DNA from: Diprion similis
Taxonomy: Eukaryota; Arthropoda; Insecta; Hymenoptera; Diprionidae
Assembly: GCF_021155765.1 (NCBI RefSeq)
Contig: NC_060108.1
Location: 15,153,025 to 15,217,024, forward strand
DNA length: 64,000 nt
Direction: 5' to 3'
Shown here: positions 37,614 to 49,745 of the stretch, piece after piece
How positions within the stretch are numbered: position 1 is the first letter of the stretch
Layout: each line of letters opens with the position of its first letter
The notes under the pieces: generated by a model
Told to the model about the DNA's origin: nothing
Database searches by the model: none
The model's input: the letters and a program-made list of their open reading frames with translations, nothing else
Translations under genes and position numbers: made by a program

Positions 37614-40600
37614 CTAACTATTCTCGAGTAATTTCTTCAGTCTTGCTATTTCAGCTTCTTGCTGTTCTAATTTGCTTTGCTGCTTCTGAATTATAATACT
37701 TTTTTCATTGTTGTCGTTTCTTAATTTAGCTATCATTAAATCTTTATCTTCACTGAGTTCTTGCAGAAGTTGTTTCGTTGTTGGCCGTGCATTTGGATCC
37801 CTCTGAACCAATTGGCTAAGTATGAAGGCCTAGATTCGAGAAAAATTCACGAAACCAATGAATAATCAAAACCCAATATTTTCAGGTTCCCACACGAATG
37901 TAAGTTGTAAGTACAATGAAAAGAATGATTTGTTCTTTCAAACATCAACATACCCATTTAGGATGATTAATCTTCACTGTGTCTGGGATTTGGCCTGAAT
38001 GCAATGCTCCAATAATCTTGCTGCGTTCCATTCGAGTTTTCATCAACATAATAAGTTCTAGAAGGACGATTCCCAAACTAAAAATGTCACTCTGAAATCA
38101 AAAAAGGATAAAAGTAGGAATACTGACACAGAAATAAATACTACTACAGTATCAATTAAGGGCATATATAATTCGATGATAGTACTAGCTTTACAGTTAA
38201 AAAAATACCGCAAAGATTACCAGACAGGTAGAAAACATTAAGTAAGACATAAAAAAGGTTGAATTGAATATGAAAAAAGGTGGGAAAAGAAAGAAACCAA
38301 AGTACCTTGGGATTGCATTTGCCACGTAATTGTTCTGGTGCAGCATACATGTGTGTACCAAATACAGAATGATGATTTTTTTTCTGCAACGCACAGGCCA
38401 ATCCAAAATCTCCTAATTGAACCGTAAGATGATCAGTTGTTGATATGAAAATGTTGCTTGGCTGAGAAAAGCGAAAAATAAAGCTCAATAAAATGAATAA
38501 TTTCCAACATACTATCTTGTGATATTTGTACTTGACATCTGCTCTTACTGTCTCTTCCATTTTTAAGAAATGCAAAAAGTAGATATGTTATTCATTTAAC
38601 TAAATTACCTTTATGTCATGGTGTACTACTCCACGAGAATGAATATAATCCAATCCAGACAAAATTTGTGTTAAAATCACAGTGACAAGGGGCTGAGAGA
38701 CAGGTTCCACTCTATCATCTAACCACTCCCGTAACGTGCGCTCGCAGAGTGCCATTTGTATATACAATGTATAAAGGTTCTGGTTCTACATGGAACAGTT
38801 GAATTCTGTATTACAGTGATTGATCAGCAGTAAAACCCCACTTGTCAATGAAAATTTACCGTGGCCCAAAATTTTTGACAATGGATCTACTAAGTTCCAT
38901 TCTCAATTTTTAGCCACTCCATAACCACTTATTTCAGGTTTAAATTAGGCATATCATTTCCCATGCATATGCATATACGGAAAAAATCACAAAGAATGAG
39001 TTATAAAATTCTTCTAGCGTTATTACTAACCATCTTCGAATTGTACTGGCATATTTGATGTTCAGAAACTGATTCTTCAAAGGATTCGCTATCTTCACTC
39101 GCCTCTTCATCATTTGAATTACTGTCCATTGTGAGGTTCTTGCTACTTTCTTTTGGACAGCTTTTATTACTTTCATAATCACCTCTGAATGACACAACAC
39201 TGGAGTACGATTTCTCTGATATATTAATATCGACTTCACTGTCCAATATTCTGCAATCCATATTATTTGTTGTAGAATTTGATAAACTGGGGATGCGCAG
39301 ACCTGTGCTAATTTTTCCATCAGTCTTCCTGCTTTTAGATAAATTTATTTTCACCTCAGAATGGGAACCAAAGTTTGTATGGCTGTTTTTACGATTTTTG
39401 CGACTTCGGCTGCAGGACAGTTTCTCAGATATATGTAAGCCGTATTTATCAGAACGTTCGGGTGATGCGTTCTGAACAAATGGAGCTAGAAGTGTTTGCT
39501 CGATCCAAGCACCTTTGTACGGCACAATATTAGGGTGATGTAGGGTAGCCAATGTTTTCACTTCTTCAAGATACCGCATGATGTTTTGCACTCTGCAAGA
39601 TGGCACTACTACCTTTTTTATAGCATATTCAGTTCCATCTAGTCGATGTCGAGCTTTAAACACATTTCCAAAACCACCTTTAGATATAAAACCAATTTCC
39701 TCAAACTCGTGTCTGTAGCGGGACCATTCGGCCATTAAAGAGCTGAAATGAGAGGTAAGTGAATTTAGATGAAAATGAAATAGGCTGTATAATCTACAGT
39801 ATTATTGTCAAACATTGTTTCATTTTTTTATACCTTGGTACTTGTAAGGCACTTTCAGAACCTGTCGAAGCTCTTGCAACAGTAACTAAATGGAATAGTG
39901 CTCGCTGATATTGACTTCTGACTAACTCCAGCTCTTCCATGTTATATGAACCATCAATCAACTTCATTTCGTGTAATTTATCACAAATGGCTGTTGAGGG
40001 ATAAAATGGGATTCTCATAAACAAACACAATTTAATGAAATATGGAACGCATCATTGCCTAACTCTCACAATAACTTAGACCTAGTTACAAGAAAGATAG
40101 AATAATCAAATTACGCGAATTTTTGATTGAATAATTCTCAGATCAACTACTTAGCTTTCATGTTTAATTCTTCATTCAGAGTTTATACGATTAAAAATAT
40201 CATATTTACCATAGTATAATTTATTCCTGCGTACAGTATCCTGCTCAAAGAGTGTGCACAGTTGTTGTATAAGCGCTTCGATGAGTAGGCTGGTAGATGG
40301 AGAAACCCTACCAACAACTTGACCACCAGCTTGTACTTCCTTGCAATCATCCATTCGACAAGTTGTCCATGTGTCGTTTCCTGCCAGAAAAGTAAATACT
40401 GACACTTGTAAGCCAAACCAATTTAGACAAACTAATTTTACGTTGAGCTAGGTATTGCTGAGCGAGAACAGCACATGTTATTCTAGCTAATAAAATATCT
40501 TTGCAATTCCAATAAACGTAAATTTTTTTCTCTTTAGATTTAAAATATGCATCTCTTGTCTAAAATAACGTAATGATGATAAAACACAATGTCAAAGGTG

Positions 40601-40747
40601 AGGACGTGACACAATTTTTGTATTTGCAAAATGCTCCAACTATTCAAACTTGGAAAATGTTAAAAACACGCTCTAACCTCTATCGAATGTGGTAACAGTC
40701 GACAGATCAGCCCAAGGATTGTTTTCGGGTGATACGCTATAATCCAT
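37614..40747 (-). CDS. EIF2AK1: eIF2-alpha kinase, HRI type (EIF2AK1), 8 coding exons, 598 aa
   Basis: HRI kinases phosphorylate eIF2-alpha to slow translation under haem or mitochondrial stress. Coding exons, in transcript order, are 40678-40747, 40210-40380, 39834-39990, 39031-39742, 38609-38785, 38306-38461, 37954-38091 and 37614-37829. All junctions are GT-AG and in frame. The helical N-terminal region (1-130) precedes the kinase domain. The start of the domain is SRYRHEFEEIGFISKGGFG (about 140-158), then the AIKK lysine (175) and EVKTLATLHHPNIV. A serine-rich, acidic kinase insert of about 170 residues (200-370) is typical of eIF2-alpha kinases. After it come HHDIKPSN (425-432), DFG (447-449) and APE (470-472). 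The C-terminal 40 residues are a charged coiled coil, as in vertebrate HRI. Two catalytic motifs are unusual: Ser153 for the first loop glycine, and His for Arg in HRD. The start ATG has A at -3 and G at +4. Related PERK and GCN2 fit less well because there are no luminal or HisRS domains. Confidence 0.93.
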
Positions 40748-41818
40748 GTTGACACAGATGAGCAACTATTTTCACATTTTTATCCAACACTTCTGCTCCC
40801 TGAACCTTTCGATTCACATCACGTATTTTAAATCACATACATATACGCGAACATTGCGGCACTAGGTTACGTATTCACGCATACGCGACATATGGTGTTT
40901 AATTTTCAAGGTGATCGTAGTATATTTCTAATAGTGGGCTCCAGAATATTCCACATAAAAAGCGCGTGTAGTGCCTCTGCAGCTGAGCAAAGTACTTTTC
41001 TTATCTTCCGCTTGGCAGTGCTGGCAAATTTGAACCACCATGTCCAATTTCAACTCTGTAAAAATAATTTACGGAATTGGCACATCATCCGTTCGTTAAC
41101 TTTGAAAGAGAATGATAACAGATAATAGCGACTAAGCAGGAAAAAGAATGTACGGAAACTCTTAAAATCCCCGTTAAAATTAATGTCAACAACCGAAGTA
41201 ACATTCATTGACTATGATAGTCAATCAATGATATTCAGTGAATGATTAAATGCACTTTTTAGTTATTCATTTTCTGCGAAATTATTACTTTATCCGTTTC
41301 AGTAAACCAGACACCGTACGAATATTTCAACCCGATAAAAAATTAAGGAAAAATTCGAATTTGAATAGAATATGTAACAATCATATTTTCATAACATTTG
41401 TGATAGGTATATCCTCAGTCAACGCCAAATCAGAAAGTGAAAAAATCTGATTTTTTTATTCAATAACATGAGTTGGCGGAATACTTTATTAGTAAGCGTT
41501 GACCTTACTAGAGCATTACTGAATATGCCGTAAGGCGTTGAATGATACTTCAATGATCCATCAATCTCATACGTTTGAGCATACGGAAATTGGCTCTTGC
41601 TAGTTTTTTGAACGGAGTCAATTGTTTATTAGATAGTCGATTATCAATCGAGAGTCGTGAGTCGCCGCGATTCCAATTAGTGGTGGGGATAGTGGAAAAG
41701 AGTAGGAGCGTTGAGGAGCGTGTACTTGCAGGGTGCTTGCTTTGGGATCTTCCTTGGAGTCTTTTAATAACTATTAATTAATCTTTATGAGTGATACAGT
41801 TTAATTCTATCTATAAAA
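40748..41818. promoter_or_regulatory. Divergent promoter region, EIF2AK1 / mRpL15
   Basis: About 1.07 kb separates the start codons of two genes read outward, so both promoters and 5' UTRs must lie here or further out if upstream non-coding exons exist. It contains no supported coding exon. The one striking sequence is a long imperfect palindrome at 41202-41230. I see no convincing TATA box at a fixed distance from either start. Confidence 0.6.
41202..41230. repeat. 29-bp imperfect palindrome in the divergent promoter
   Basis: Arms of 14 bp around a single G match with one mismatch; the inner 9 bp on each side (ATTGACTAT / ATAGTCAAT) are perfect. A second small dyad, ATTCAGTGAAT, follows immediately. 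It could be a dimeric factor site or a chance dyad. Confidence 0.6.
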
Positions 41819-43383
41819 ATGAGCGGCAAACAAGGACGTGAGTTAGCTCTGTCAATGCTCCGAGTACTGCCCCGTGTAACTTTGGCGAATATTCGAGATA
41901 ATCCTGGCTCAAGACAAACTGTAAGTTTGTGCTTTCATTTTTTAGGATATAAACATAACTGAAGGTTTACAGGCATTCGACAACGATATTTCAAATATCC
42001 CAACCAGTTTTTACCAACACATCATGAAATTTCAATTCACCAATAAATTAGCTCGGCAATATTGTCTCCTTACCGAATATCGGAGTTAAGATTATATCAA
42101 GTCAGGTTAGGTTTCCTACCGGCCAGCGGTTCATTGATGAAATATCCCATTAAATGCGTAAGTATTCAGATAATCTTCATTGAAAACTCGTGATGTATAG
42201 AAAAAAAGAGGCAGAGCTCAGCACGGAGGTGATTACCATGGAGCAGGAAATAAGGGATCAGGTCAAAGGCAAAACTACATGCGTCCTGGTTACGAAACTG
42301 GAAATAATCCATTTTACTTGAGATTTGGTCTCGAGCCATATTATAAAGGGCATCAGTAAGTGTTCTGAAATTCAATCAATCTCTATTAATATTATCCTTG
42401 CAATTCAAAGCAATCAATTCCAATTTCTGTTTATATTTTTATTGCAAAATTGCAATTGTTTTTCTTTTTCTACTTTCATGAACTCTCGAAATGATTATTT
42501 TACTTTTTTTTGCAGCCTGAGGAGACAGTACCCACCTTTGTCTTTATCGAAACTTCAACAATTCATAGATACAAACAGAATAGATGCTTCGAAACCTATA
42601 GATCTCGCAGCTCTACTGAATACTGGACTTTATCATATATCGCCACCCATGAAACATGCAGGAGTTCACCTCACTGATGAGGCAAATATAATTTTATTAT
42701 TCAAACAGTAACTAACATTATTTGCCGTTTGAGAAAGGAATGAACCATGATCTGAAGTGAAGTTATGCTTTGTGTCTGATATTTAATTTTATTTATAATT
42801 TTCACAGGGAGCTGACGAGTTTCAAGGAAAAGTTAATATAGAAGTTCAATGGGCATCAGAGCCTGTAATTGCTGCAATTGAACGAAATGGCGGAGTAATT
42901 ACGACAACCTACTACGATCAACAGAGTTTGCATGCTGTATTGAATCCCAGAAAGTTTTTCGAGAAAGGTATTATGCAATTTTACACCACCTAATTTTACT
43001 GGGAAATGAGGATCAGCGACTGTTTTTTCCAGGTACATAATATTTTTTGTATTTAATTTTTTAAAACAAATATTTATCCAGGTGAAGCTATTCCAAGAAG
43101 AATGTTGCCCCCCATGGATTGCTTGGAGTATTATTCAAGCGCAGCATCTCGTGGATATTTAGCAGACCCAGAAAAAATATCTCACGAGCGCTTGGTGCTA
43201 GCGCAAAAGTACGGCTATAATCTTCCGAAAATTGAGGAAGATCCTCAATATGAAATGCTGTCTGAACGTAAAGACCCTCGTCAAATATTCTATGGACTCG
43301 AGCCAGGCTGGGTCGTCGTCCTCAAGGACAAGGCAATATTGAAACCAAAAGCCGATTATTTGAAAGAATTTTACCAAAATTAA
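41819..43383 (+). CDS. mRpL15: Mitochondrial ribosomal protein L15 (uL15m), 5 coding exons, 294 aa
   Basis: This is a component of the large subunit of the mitochondrial ribosome, made in the cytosol and imported. Coding exons are 41819-41920, 42201-42355, 42516-42681, 42808-42967 and 43082-43383. The N-terminus reads [18 protein letters not shown], as in other L15m proteins. Next is the basic, glycine-rich RNA-binding region ([29 protein letters not shown]). The core then shows [49 protein letters not shown] and [23 protein letters not shown]. It ends with [20 protein letters not shown]. Length matches human MRPL15 (about 296). Intron 3 begins with GC in place of GT. The gene is divergent to EIF2AK1 and convergent to Wwox, with only 172 bp between the two stop codons. 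Confidence 0.97.
42682..42807 (+). other. GC-AG intron in mRpL15
   Basis: Family alignment requires LTDE to be followed directly by [14 protein letters not shown]. The only frame-keeping junction is GATGAG|GCAAAT to TTTCACAG|GGAGCT, a 126-bp intron with a GC donor. The nearest downstream GT donor (about 42710) would add 28 bp and shift the frame. Confidence 0.85.
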
Positions 43384-43408
43384 TAACCCATGTATTTATA
43401 GTTCCTTA

Positions 43409-43414
43409 AATAAA
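43409..43414 (+). terminator. Candidate poly(A) signal of mRpL15
   Basis: AATAAA occurs 26 bp after the stop codon. It is the first such signal and sits inside the 172-bp gap to the opposite-strand Wwox stop. I found no AATAAA or ATTAAA for Wwox in the gap, so the Wwox 3' UTR may run antisense into mRpL15. Confidence 0.6.
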
Positions 43415-43555
43415 AACATCATGTACAGTAGAATTATATATTATTTTCATTGGATTAATGTCGTTGTCGTTGTGGTATAAAATTAATAGAAATATCAAAG
43501 CATGAAACAAATATTCATATAATAAGGATACGAAGAATCTGTCAATGAAATTTGT

Positions 43556-45756
43556 TCAGGCAGTCAAATTGTATTTTTCATTATCTGCCAGGCGATAACC
43601 CAGCTTCTCTTTACCAAGAACGTTGAGTAACATCTCTTCACTGAGGCTCCATAGTTTTTCAGCTAATGCTGAATCTTGAGCAGCAGCAGAAGGATCACAC
43701 CGATAGCAATTGTTGAAATAAATACCTGTTGCTCCTTCAAGTTCTGGTGCAGTTGCACAAAATACAGACGTGCTAGCGGCTTGTTGCTAGAATAAAGTAA
43801 TGGAGCACATTTTGATATTCATGAAATATTCCAGTTTCTTGGAATGTCAGTTTAGTTTGTTCTTCGATTATTTACCAATGATTTTGTGAATGGGCGTGCC
43901 AAAGCGAACAATAATCTCCAAGGCCACCAGTGTCTAGATATATCTGTAGACACCATATTTCCAGGGTGTAAACAAAACACAGCAACTAACGGCCACCGTT
44001 TGGCTAATTCTACAGCGAATAAAACGTTACAGAGCTTTGAGTTATTGTACGCCCCCATTGCCCAATAGCTACTTGCTGGTGGTGACAAGACTGAGGGATG
44101 AATATCATCTGGAGATTTTATAAAAGAGAATCTGGAATGTAAGTAATAGGTCAAGGTTTAATAAAATGCCTCTTGTAAATAGTTGAAAAACATTGTGTGT
44201 AGATATTTTTGGTAGAAAAATTTTACCTGTGCGATTCACTTGATAAAACAACAATTCTAGCATTATCCGTATTGTGTATGAGGGGCTCCAGTAACATTGT
44301 GAAATAAAATTGTGCCAGATGATTTGTTTGAAACGTTGATTCATAACCATTTACAGTTATTAAGTGTGGCATTCCAAAGACTCCAGCATTCAATATGAGT
44401 ATATCAATCTTTCTGAAAGTAAAATAGTAACTCAGTAATTTAGTTGTCAGATTTATGCTGAATTAAATAAAGAAAATTTATTTTTCTCGATTGCAAAATG
44501 AACGAATTTACTTACGTGTATTCAAGCTTGAGTTTGGAGGCAGCTTCGGTAACATTTTCTAGATTATTTAGATCCAAGTGTAGTAATTCACACTCAACAT
44601 TTTCCTTTGCCTTTATTATTTTGTTTACAGCTTCTTGGCCTCTATCCGGGTTTCGGCAGGCTAGGATTACTTTGCAGCCATGTAAAGCCAAGGACTTGGC
44701 AGTTTCAAAACCTGAATTAAGGTCACTCAAATACTAGTAATAACTAATCAAGAAAGGGAATTTTGAAGCTTTAATGTTTAATCGCAGTAGCTAATTACCT
44801 ATGCCACAATTAGCGCCAGTAATCACTGCCACTTTGCCTTTAAGATCTCTGCCATGTAGTACAGACAGTGCTGTGCTACTGGCATCAAACCTCTGTCGAA
44901 TTGGCTGTGACATCTCTCTGTACTCCGTGGCAAAGGCTAAGCGTGGATCTGTGTATGTAGTTGTGCGATTGACGTGATCAACAAATAGAACTTTACCGTT
45001 TTCAGAAATACATTTTTCCCAACCAGGTGGTAGTTCTGAAAAGAAGATTATGCACGTTAGCTAGATTGAACAATCTCATTTCGAGATGTTAATAATTAAG
45101 CGTACTGTAAAGTTTAAAACTTTGAACATTATTGTTAGTAAATTATACTTTCATGTACACACCTCCTTCTACAACTTTTTTACGTCCAGTACGAGGATGC
45201 ATCCATTGGGTTCCCTTGGTATAGTGACTACCAGGAAAAAACTATTATAATCCCAGATAGATAAGATGGATTGACTGGATTATGAATTCCTGAGTGTAAT
45301 TTCGGCTAACGGTAATTGCGTTAACTGAAAATTGCTCAAGACAGCCAGCTAAACTGGGAATTTTGAAATATGCACAAATTAACTTTTTAACCTTGATGAG
45401 CAAGTCGGTAAATATAGGGCACTGCCGTTACCCCCGTATCCGTCATACCCTTTTGCTTGCTTCAAAATAAAACCTGTGCCTGACTGTCTTCGGCAATATT
45501 CAGTCACCGGTTGTTCCATGGGATTGTTCCATTGTTGGTTCAAACTCGGTCGACTCGGCCTAACCTAACGCAGCTTGACAATCATTAAATTCCTAATATT
45601 GCAAAAGCTAGTTATGGAAGAAAAATTTTAAATAAATAGTATCATTCTCGGACTTACTAACTTTACGTAGTAAACGTTGCCATCTAACGTAGCTCGTTCC
45701 TCCCAACCCGGTGGTAACTCGTCTTCGCTATCCGAATCCGACATAACACCCACCAT
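43556..45756 (-). CDS. Wwox: WW domain-containing oxidoreductase, 7 coding exons, 421 aa
   Basis: Wwox is a short-chain dehydrogenase/reductase with two WW domains that bind PPxY partners, linked to metabolism and tumour suppression. Coding exons in transcript order are 45662-45756, 45163-45227, 44799-45035, 44516-44711, 44227-44412, 43876-44131 and 43556-43786. WW1 (about 14-43) has both tryptophans and the final proline. WW2 (about 55-84) has Tyr81 for the second tryptophan, as in the human protein. The Rossmann cofactor motif is TGANCGIG (126-133), with LILNAGV further on. Catalytic residues are Ser255/256 in VVLSSES, Tyr288 and Lys292 in YNNSK. Human WWOX is 414 residues. The first ATG has A at -3 and G at +4; a second in-frame Met is residue 5. 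The gene is divergent to Dlic. Confidence 0.97.
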
Positions 45757-46106
45757 CTTGAAATTATAACCTCAATCTGATAGAAGGGAAGTTGGCAAGG
45801 ATCGAGCTGTCAGTTTCAGAAGCCGGAAAGCGCCGAATTCGATCCGTGTATAGCTGCGAACTTTTGTCGAAATAGATTTGAGTAATTAGAATATTACTGA
45901 GTAAAATTTGCTGAAATTTGCATGCCTTGCCACGCGCACTGATAAAATAATCGATTTTAAGGTGTTATTCCAATAACGTAAGTATTCGGCAAAATAGTCA
46001 TTCTTCCTTTAGTATTGTGAAGTTGGTTGCGGGCCGCGCCCGAGTGAGATTAATCGATAAATTGTATCAGTGTAATAATCGACAAGTATTTCTTCCTGTC
46101 AAATGG
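45757..46106. promoter_or_regulatory. Short bidirectional promoter, Wwox / Dlic
   Basis: Only 350 bp separates the two start codons, so both transcripts most likely start here. No TATA box is clear. The Dlic side is GC-rich near 46,025-46,045. A tiny upstream ORF starts just before the Dlic start (see 46103). Confidence 0.65.
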
Positions 46107-46129
46107 ATGATGGCAGCGACGGTCGTTGA
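46103..46129 (+). promoter_or_regulatory. Eight-codon upstream ORF overlapping the Dlic start
   Basis: An ATG at 46103, out of frame and 4 bp ahead of the first Dlic ATG, opens a frame that ends at TGA after eight codons. It has G at +4 but C at -3. The second Dlic ATG (46110) has A at -3 and G at +4, so leaky scanning or re-initiation could still serve Dlic. Confidence 0.5.
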
Positions 46130-49100
46130 AATGATGTCGCAGACGCAGAGCAATGGGTTTCAGTCAAAAAAGAAAGAAGAGGCGGATAATAAAGACAACT
46201 TATGGTACGTCAATTCCAAAAAACGCAGAAAGTCCCTCACCTAAGTAAAGCGTGCATAGATGTAATTGAAAAATAAATCTTGCTAGCGTTAAAAAACATT
46301 CTTTCGATCTCTATATGTACACCCACATATTTTTCACTCTATATGTACGTAGCTGGCATGCTAATACACATAACGTGAGCCTCTCTTTCTTTTCTTCCAT
46401 ACACAGTAATGTGTAGTATGATGTATTCATAACCCATAGTTCCCCACTGTATTTTCTGTATTTCAATTCCTTTCCAGGTCCTCTATTTTAGCCGAAGTTC
46501 AAAATAGTGGGAACAACAAGCTGCCTTCGTACAAAAATGTTCTGGTACTAGGTAAAGTACATATAACCAAATATGATTAATTTCATGAAACATTGTATTA
46601 TAATCTTTAAACGTGTTATGCATCTCAAGTAGCAGCGGTGTGAAGGTAGTGGTCATGTGTCACTGAACGCAATGCGTGAGATATTCGCATGACATCATAC
46701 TTCCTCACCTTGTCTTGTCAGGTGTGGAAGATGTATAGGAGTGTAATTATTATTTAATAATCCCATTTCTCTCTTTATTTTCAGGTGATAATGAGAGTGG
46801 TAAGACAACACTCATAGCTAAACTTCAGGGTGTAGAGGACCCGAAAAAAGGTTCTGGTCTCGAGTTTGCTTATATTGATGTTCGGGACGACTACAGAGAT
46901 GGTAATGAGTCATTGTGTCACTGAAGTAACAGCTGTAATAGTAATAATAATTATTTCACAATTAAAGGAATGGTTGAAACAGGGGATCAGTTTAGAAATA
47001 CAATTTTGAAGTAAACTTAACAGGATAGTTTTTACATTTTCAGCATGATTCATACCTAACCCGATGCCTTTTTGGATGGTATTTAAGCACAGTATGTTAA
47101 TCGATTAGTAATTTAACCTTGAAAAAAGATGGGATAGGATTGAAATGTTTATTTACATCTTTCCTGTAAACTAAATCGGTGTTTGATTGATAGACATGAA
47201 ATAAATGAATTTACATTACTTACAGTAATATGGAAAATGAGAAAGAAATTCGATTCACTCATTTGTCAAATCTTTCAACAAAATGCTAATAATGAAATAA
47301 CTTTGTTCCATATGTCGTCATTAAGCGGAACTATTGATTGTTTCAACAGATCAGACAAGGCTGTCGGTTTGGGTACTTGACGGAGATCCTGGTCATACAA
47401 ATCTTTTGAGATTTGCATTAAGTGCAGAAAGATTTCCACATACCTTAGTGATGTTAGTAGCGGCAATGACCAGTCCATGGGCTATCTTAGAACAACTACA
47501 GTCCTGGGCAGCAATACTCGGTGATCACGTTGATAAATTGTCTCTTGATAATGACACGAGGCAGCGTTGTCGGCAGCTTAGTAAGAATGTCTTCGTTTAT
47601 TTTTTAACTTGATAGAAGGGCTTGTAAATTGATGTCTTGTCTGATCCACCTGTGCTTTTCTTCTAACTTTGTTTAGATGTCAAAAAGTGGCAAGAGTATA
47701 CGGAACCTGGCGACGAATTAGATCCGGGAAGTCCATTGAGACGCACTAGCCGCAATTTAGATGAAGAAGCTGTTGATGGTTTACCTTTGCCTGAAGGAGT
47801 ACTTACTACTAATTTGGGTCTAGATGTTGTTGTTGTCATCACGAAAACGGATTATATGACAACACTCGAAAAAGAACACGATTACAAGTAGGCGTTAGAT
47901 ACTTTATACACCCTTGTTTATCGTTAGGTATAAATAAACACAGCAACTTTGATTAACACAAGCATAAATAGACCCATAACGCATTTATAATTGATTATTG
48001 ATGATTATTCATTCGAACTTTTACCAGGGACGAACATTTCGACTTTATGCAGCAATGGGTGAGACGGTTCTGCCTGCAGTATGGCGCAGGACTGTTTTAT
48101 ACTTCCGCTAAAGAAGACAAAAACTGTGATTTGCTTTATAAATATCTAACGCATAGAATTTATTCATTACCTTTTCGAACGCCAGCCTTGGTAGTTGAGA
48201 AGGATGCTGTACTTATGTGAGTATTTAAATTATCAAGATGCTTTCAGGGTTCTGTAATATTTTTATGTAACGTCCAACTATTCCGTACTTACAGTCCTGC
48301 TGGATGGGATAACATGAAGAAAATAAGTATTCTCCATGAGAACTTGCAAACAATGAAGCCGGACAGTTATTATCGTGACATTATAGCTCAACCACAAGTT
48401 AATCGTAAGGTAAGGTGTGAACTAACGTTTTTATTTTACGGATTACCCCAAACAAAAAAGCATCATGTGTCTCCTGAATTGAAAATACATTCAGGAGTAG
48501 AATATGAAACTTCATTAATTTTATAACTGTTCGAAAGCAAACAAACCCTTTTTACATATTTTTTAACAACTTTTATGGTGCTTTATGTATTCAATTCGGG
48601 TTATGAACAAAAATGAATTATCTGTTTGTTGAATATCTGCTAATAGGCTGTGGCACGGGAAGTCGAAGTTCAAGCGGAAGAAGAACAAGCTTTCCTTGCT
48701 AAACAGCAAGCGGCATTGACGGGTTTCAAAGACCCGACACGATCGCCAACGACCCGTAACCAGGCAAGCAGTGAAACCATCATACAGGTCATACCAATTA
48801 TGATTAGAGCATGCTGTTGATATTTGTGAAATTGTAACTAACAGCGAGATTCAGCGTGTGTCTTTAACTTGTGGAATCATAATATTATATAACGACCAAC
48901 TGACTAATTTCTAAAAGTCATTAATGCTGGAGCTATTTGTGATATTAAATAATCAAAACATATAATTCATTAACGATAGTACACATTGTGACTGACCACC
49001 ACTGTAAAACCGATTATCTACACGTTTTTTTTTTTGTCTGAGTCACCTAAAATTATCTGTAGACCCATAATTTAAATCCGATTACATTTTTCTTGCTTAA

Positions 49101-49745
49101 TTAAAGTGAATTACATTTTACAAGCTAAATTAAAGTTCCTAAATTATAATAGTGGCAATAGCTCAAAGTAAACTTGTGAATCGAGCTGTCATATAAAAAA
49201 TTCTAAATTTTACCTTCATTTTTGTAGCATGCTCTAATTTATTTGTGGTATGGACTTACATTAAATGTCTCTGTAAATTAGTGTTGTCCCCATATCTACA
49301 TTGAACTCTACATCTCAGGTGGCATCACCTAACAAAAAATTGGATCCAAAAAGTGCAGGAAACACGCCGGGAGGAGAAGGTGTATTAGCAAACTTCTTCA
49401 ATTCACTACTCCACAAGAAATCTGGAGCATCCCCTGGTTCTCCAGGAACTCCAGGCGCTGTCGTATCCAGTCCAGTTAAAACTGGTAATTTGAATAGCAT
49501 CAAAATATATGAACGTGAAAATTTAAAGTCAAACAAGCAAAATTTAGCAATTTCTTATAGATATATTACAACGTCATTGAATTTTCTATTAAAGGTATTT
49601 TACTCTGTCCACAGATATAACGAGTCCAGATGCAGGGCCGGTCGACAAAGCGGCTATGCGCAATGATGCAGCAGCCGAGTTAGATCGGCTAACGCGCATG
49701 AAAAAAATACCGCCACCTGATTTAAACTCTTCATCCGAGTGCTAG
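46107..49745 (+). CDS. Dlic: Cytoplasmic dynein 1 light intermediate chain, 10 coding exons, about 490 aa
   Basis: The dynein light intermediate chain binds the heavy chain through a GTPase-like domain and links the motor to cargo adaptors through its C-terminal tail. Coding exons are 46107-46204, 46478-46551, 46785-46901, 47350-47580, 47677-47887, 48028-48216, 48295-48409, 48647-48787, 49319-49484 and 49615-49745. All are GT-AG and in frame. The P-loop GDNESGKT is at 58-65, followed by [20 protein letters not shown] and [18 protein letters not shown]. Then come [11 protein letters not shown] and the [21 protein letters not shown] segment. The tail has [15 protein letters not shown], which matches the adaptor-binding helix, between Ser/Pro-rich linkers. 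Length fits (human LIC2 is 492). Three ATGs in frame (46107, 46110 and a later MMSQ pair) make the exact start uncertain; 46110 has the best context. It is convergent to mib1. Confidence 0.97.
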
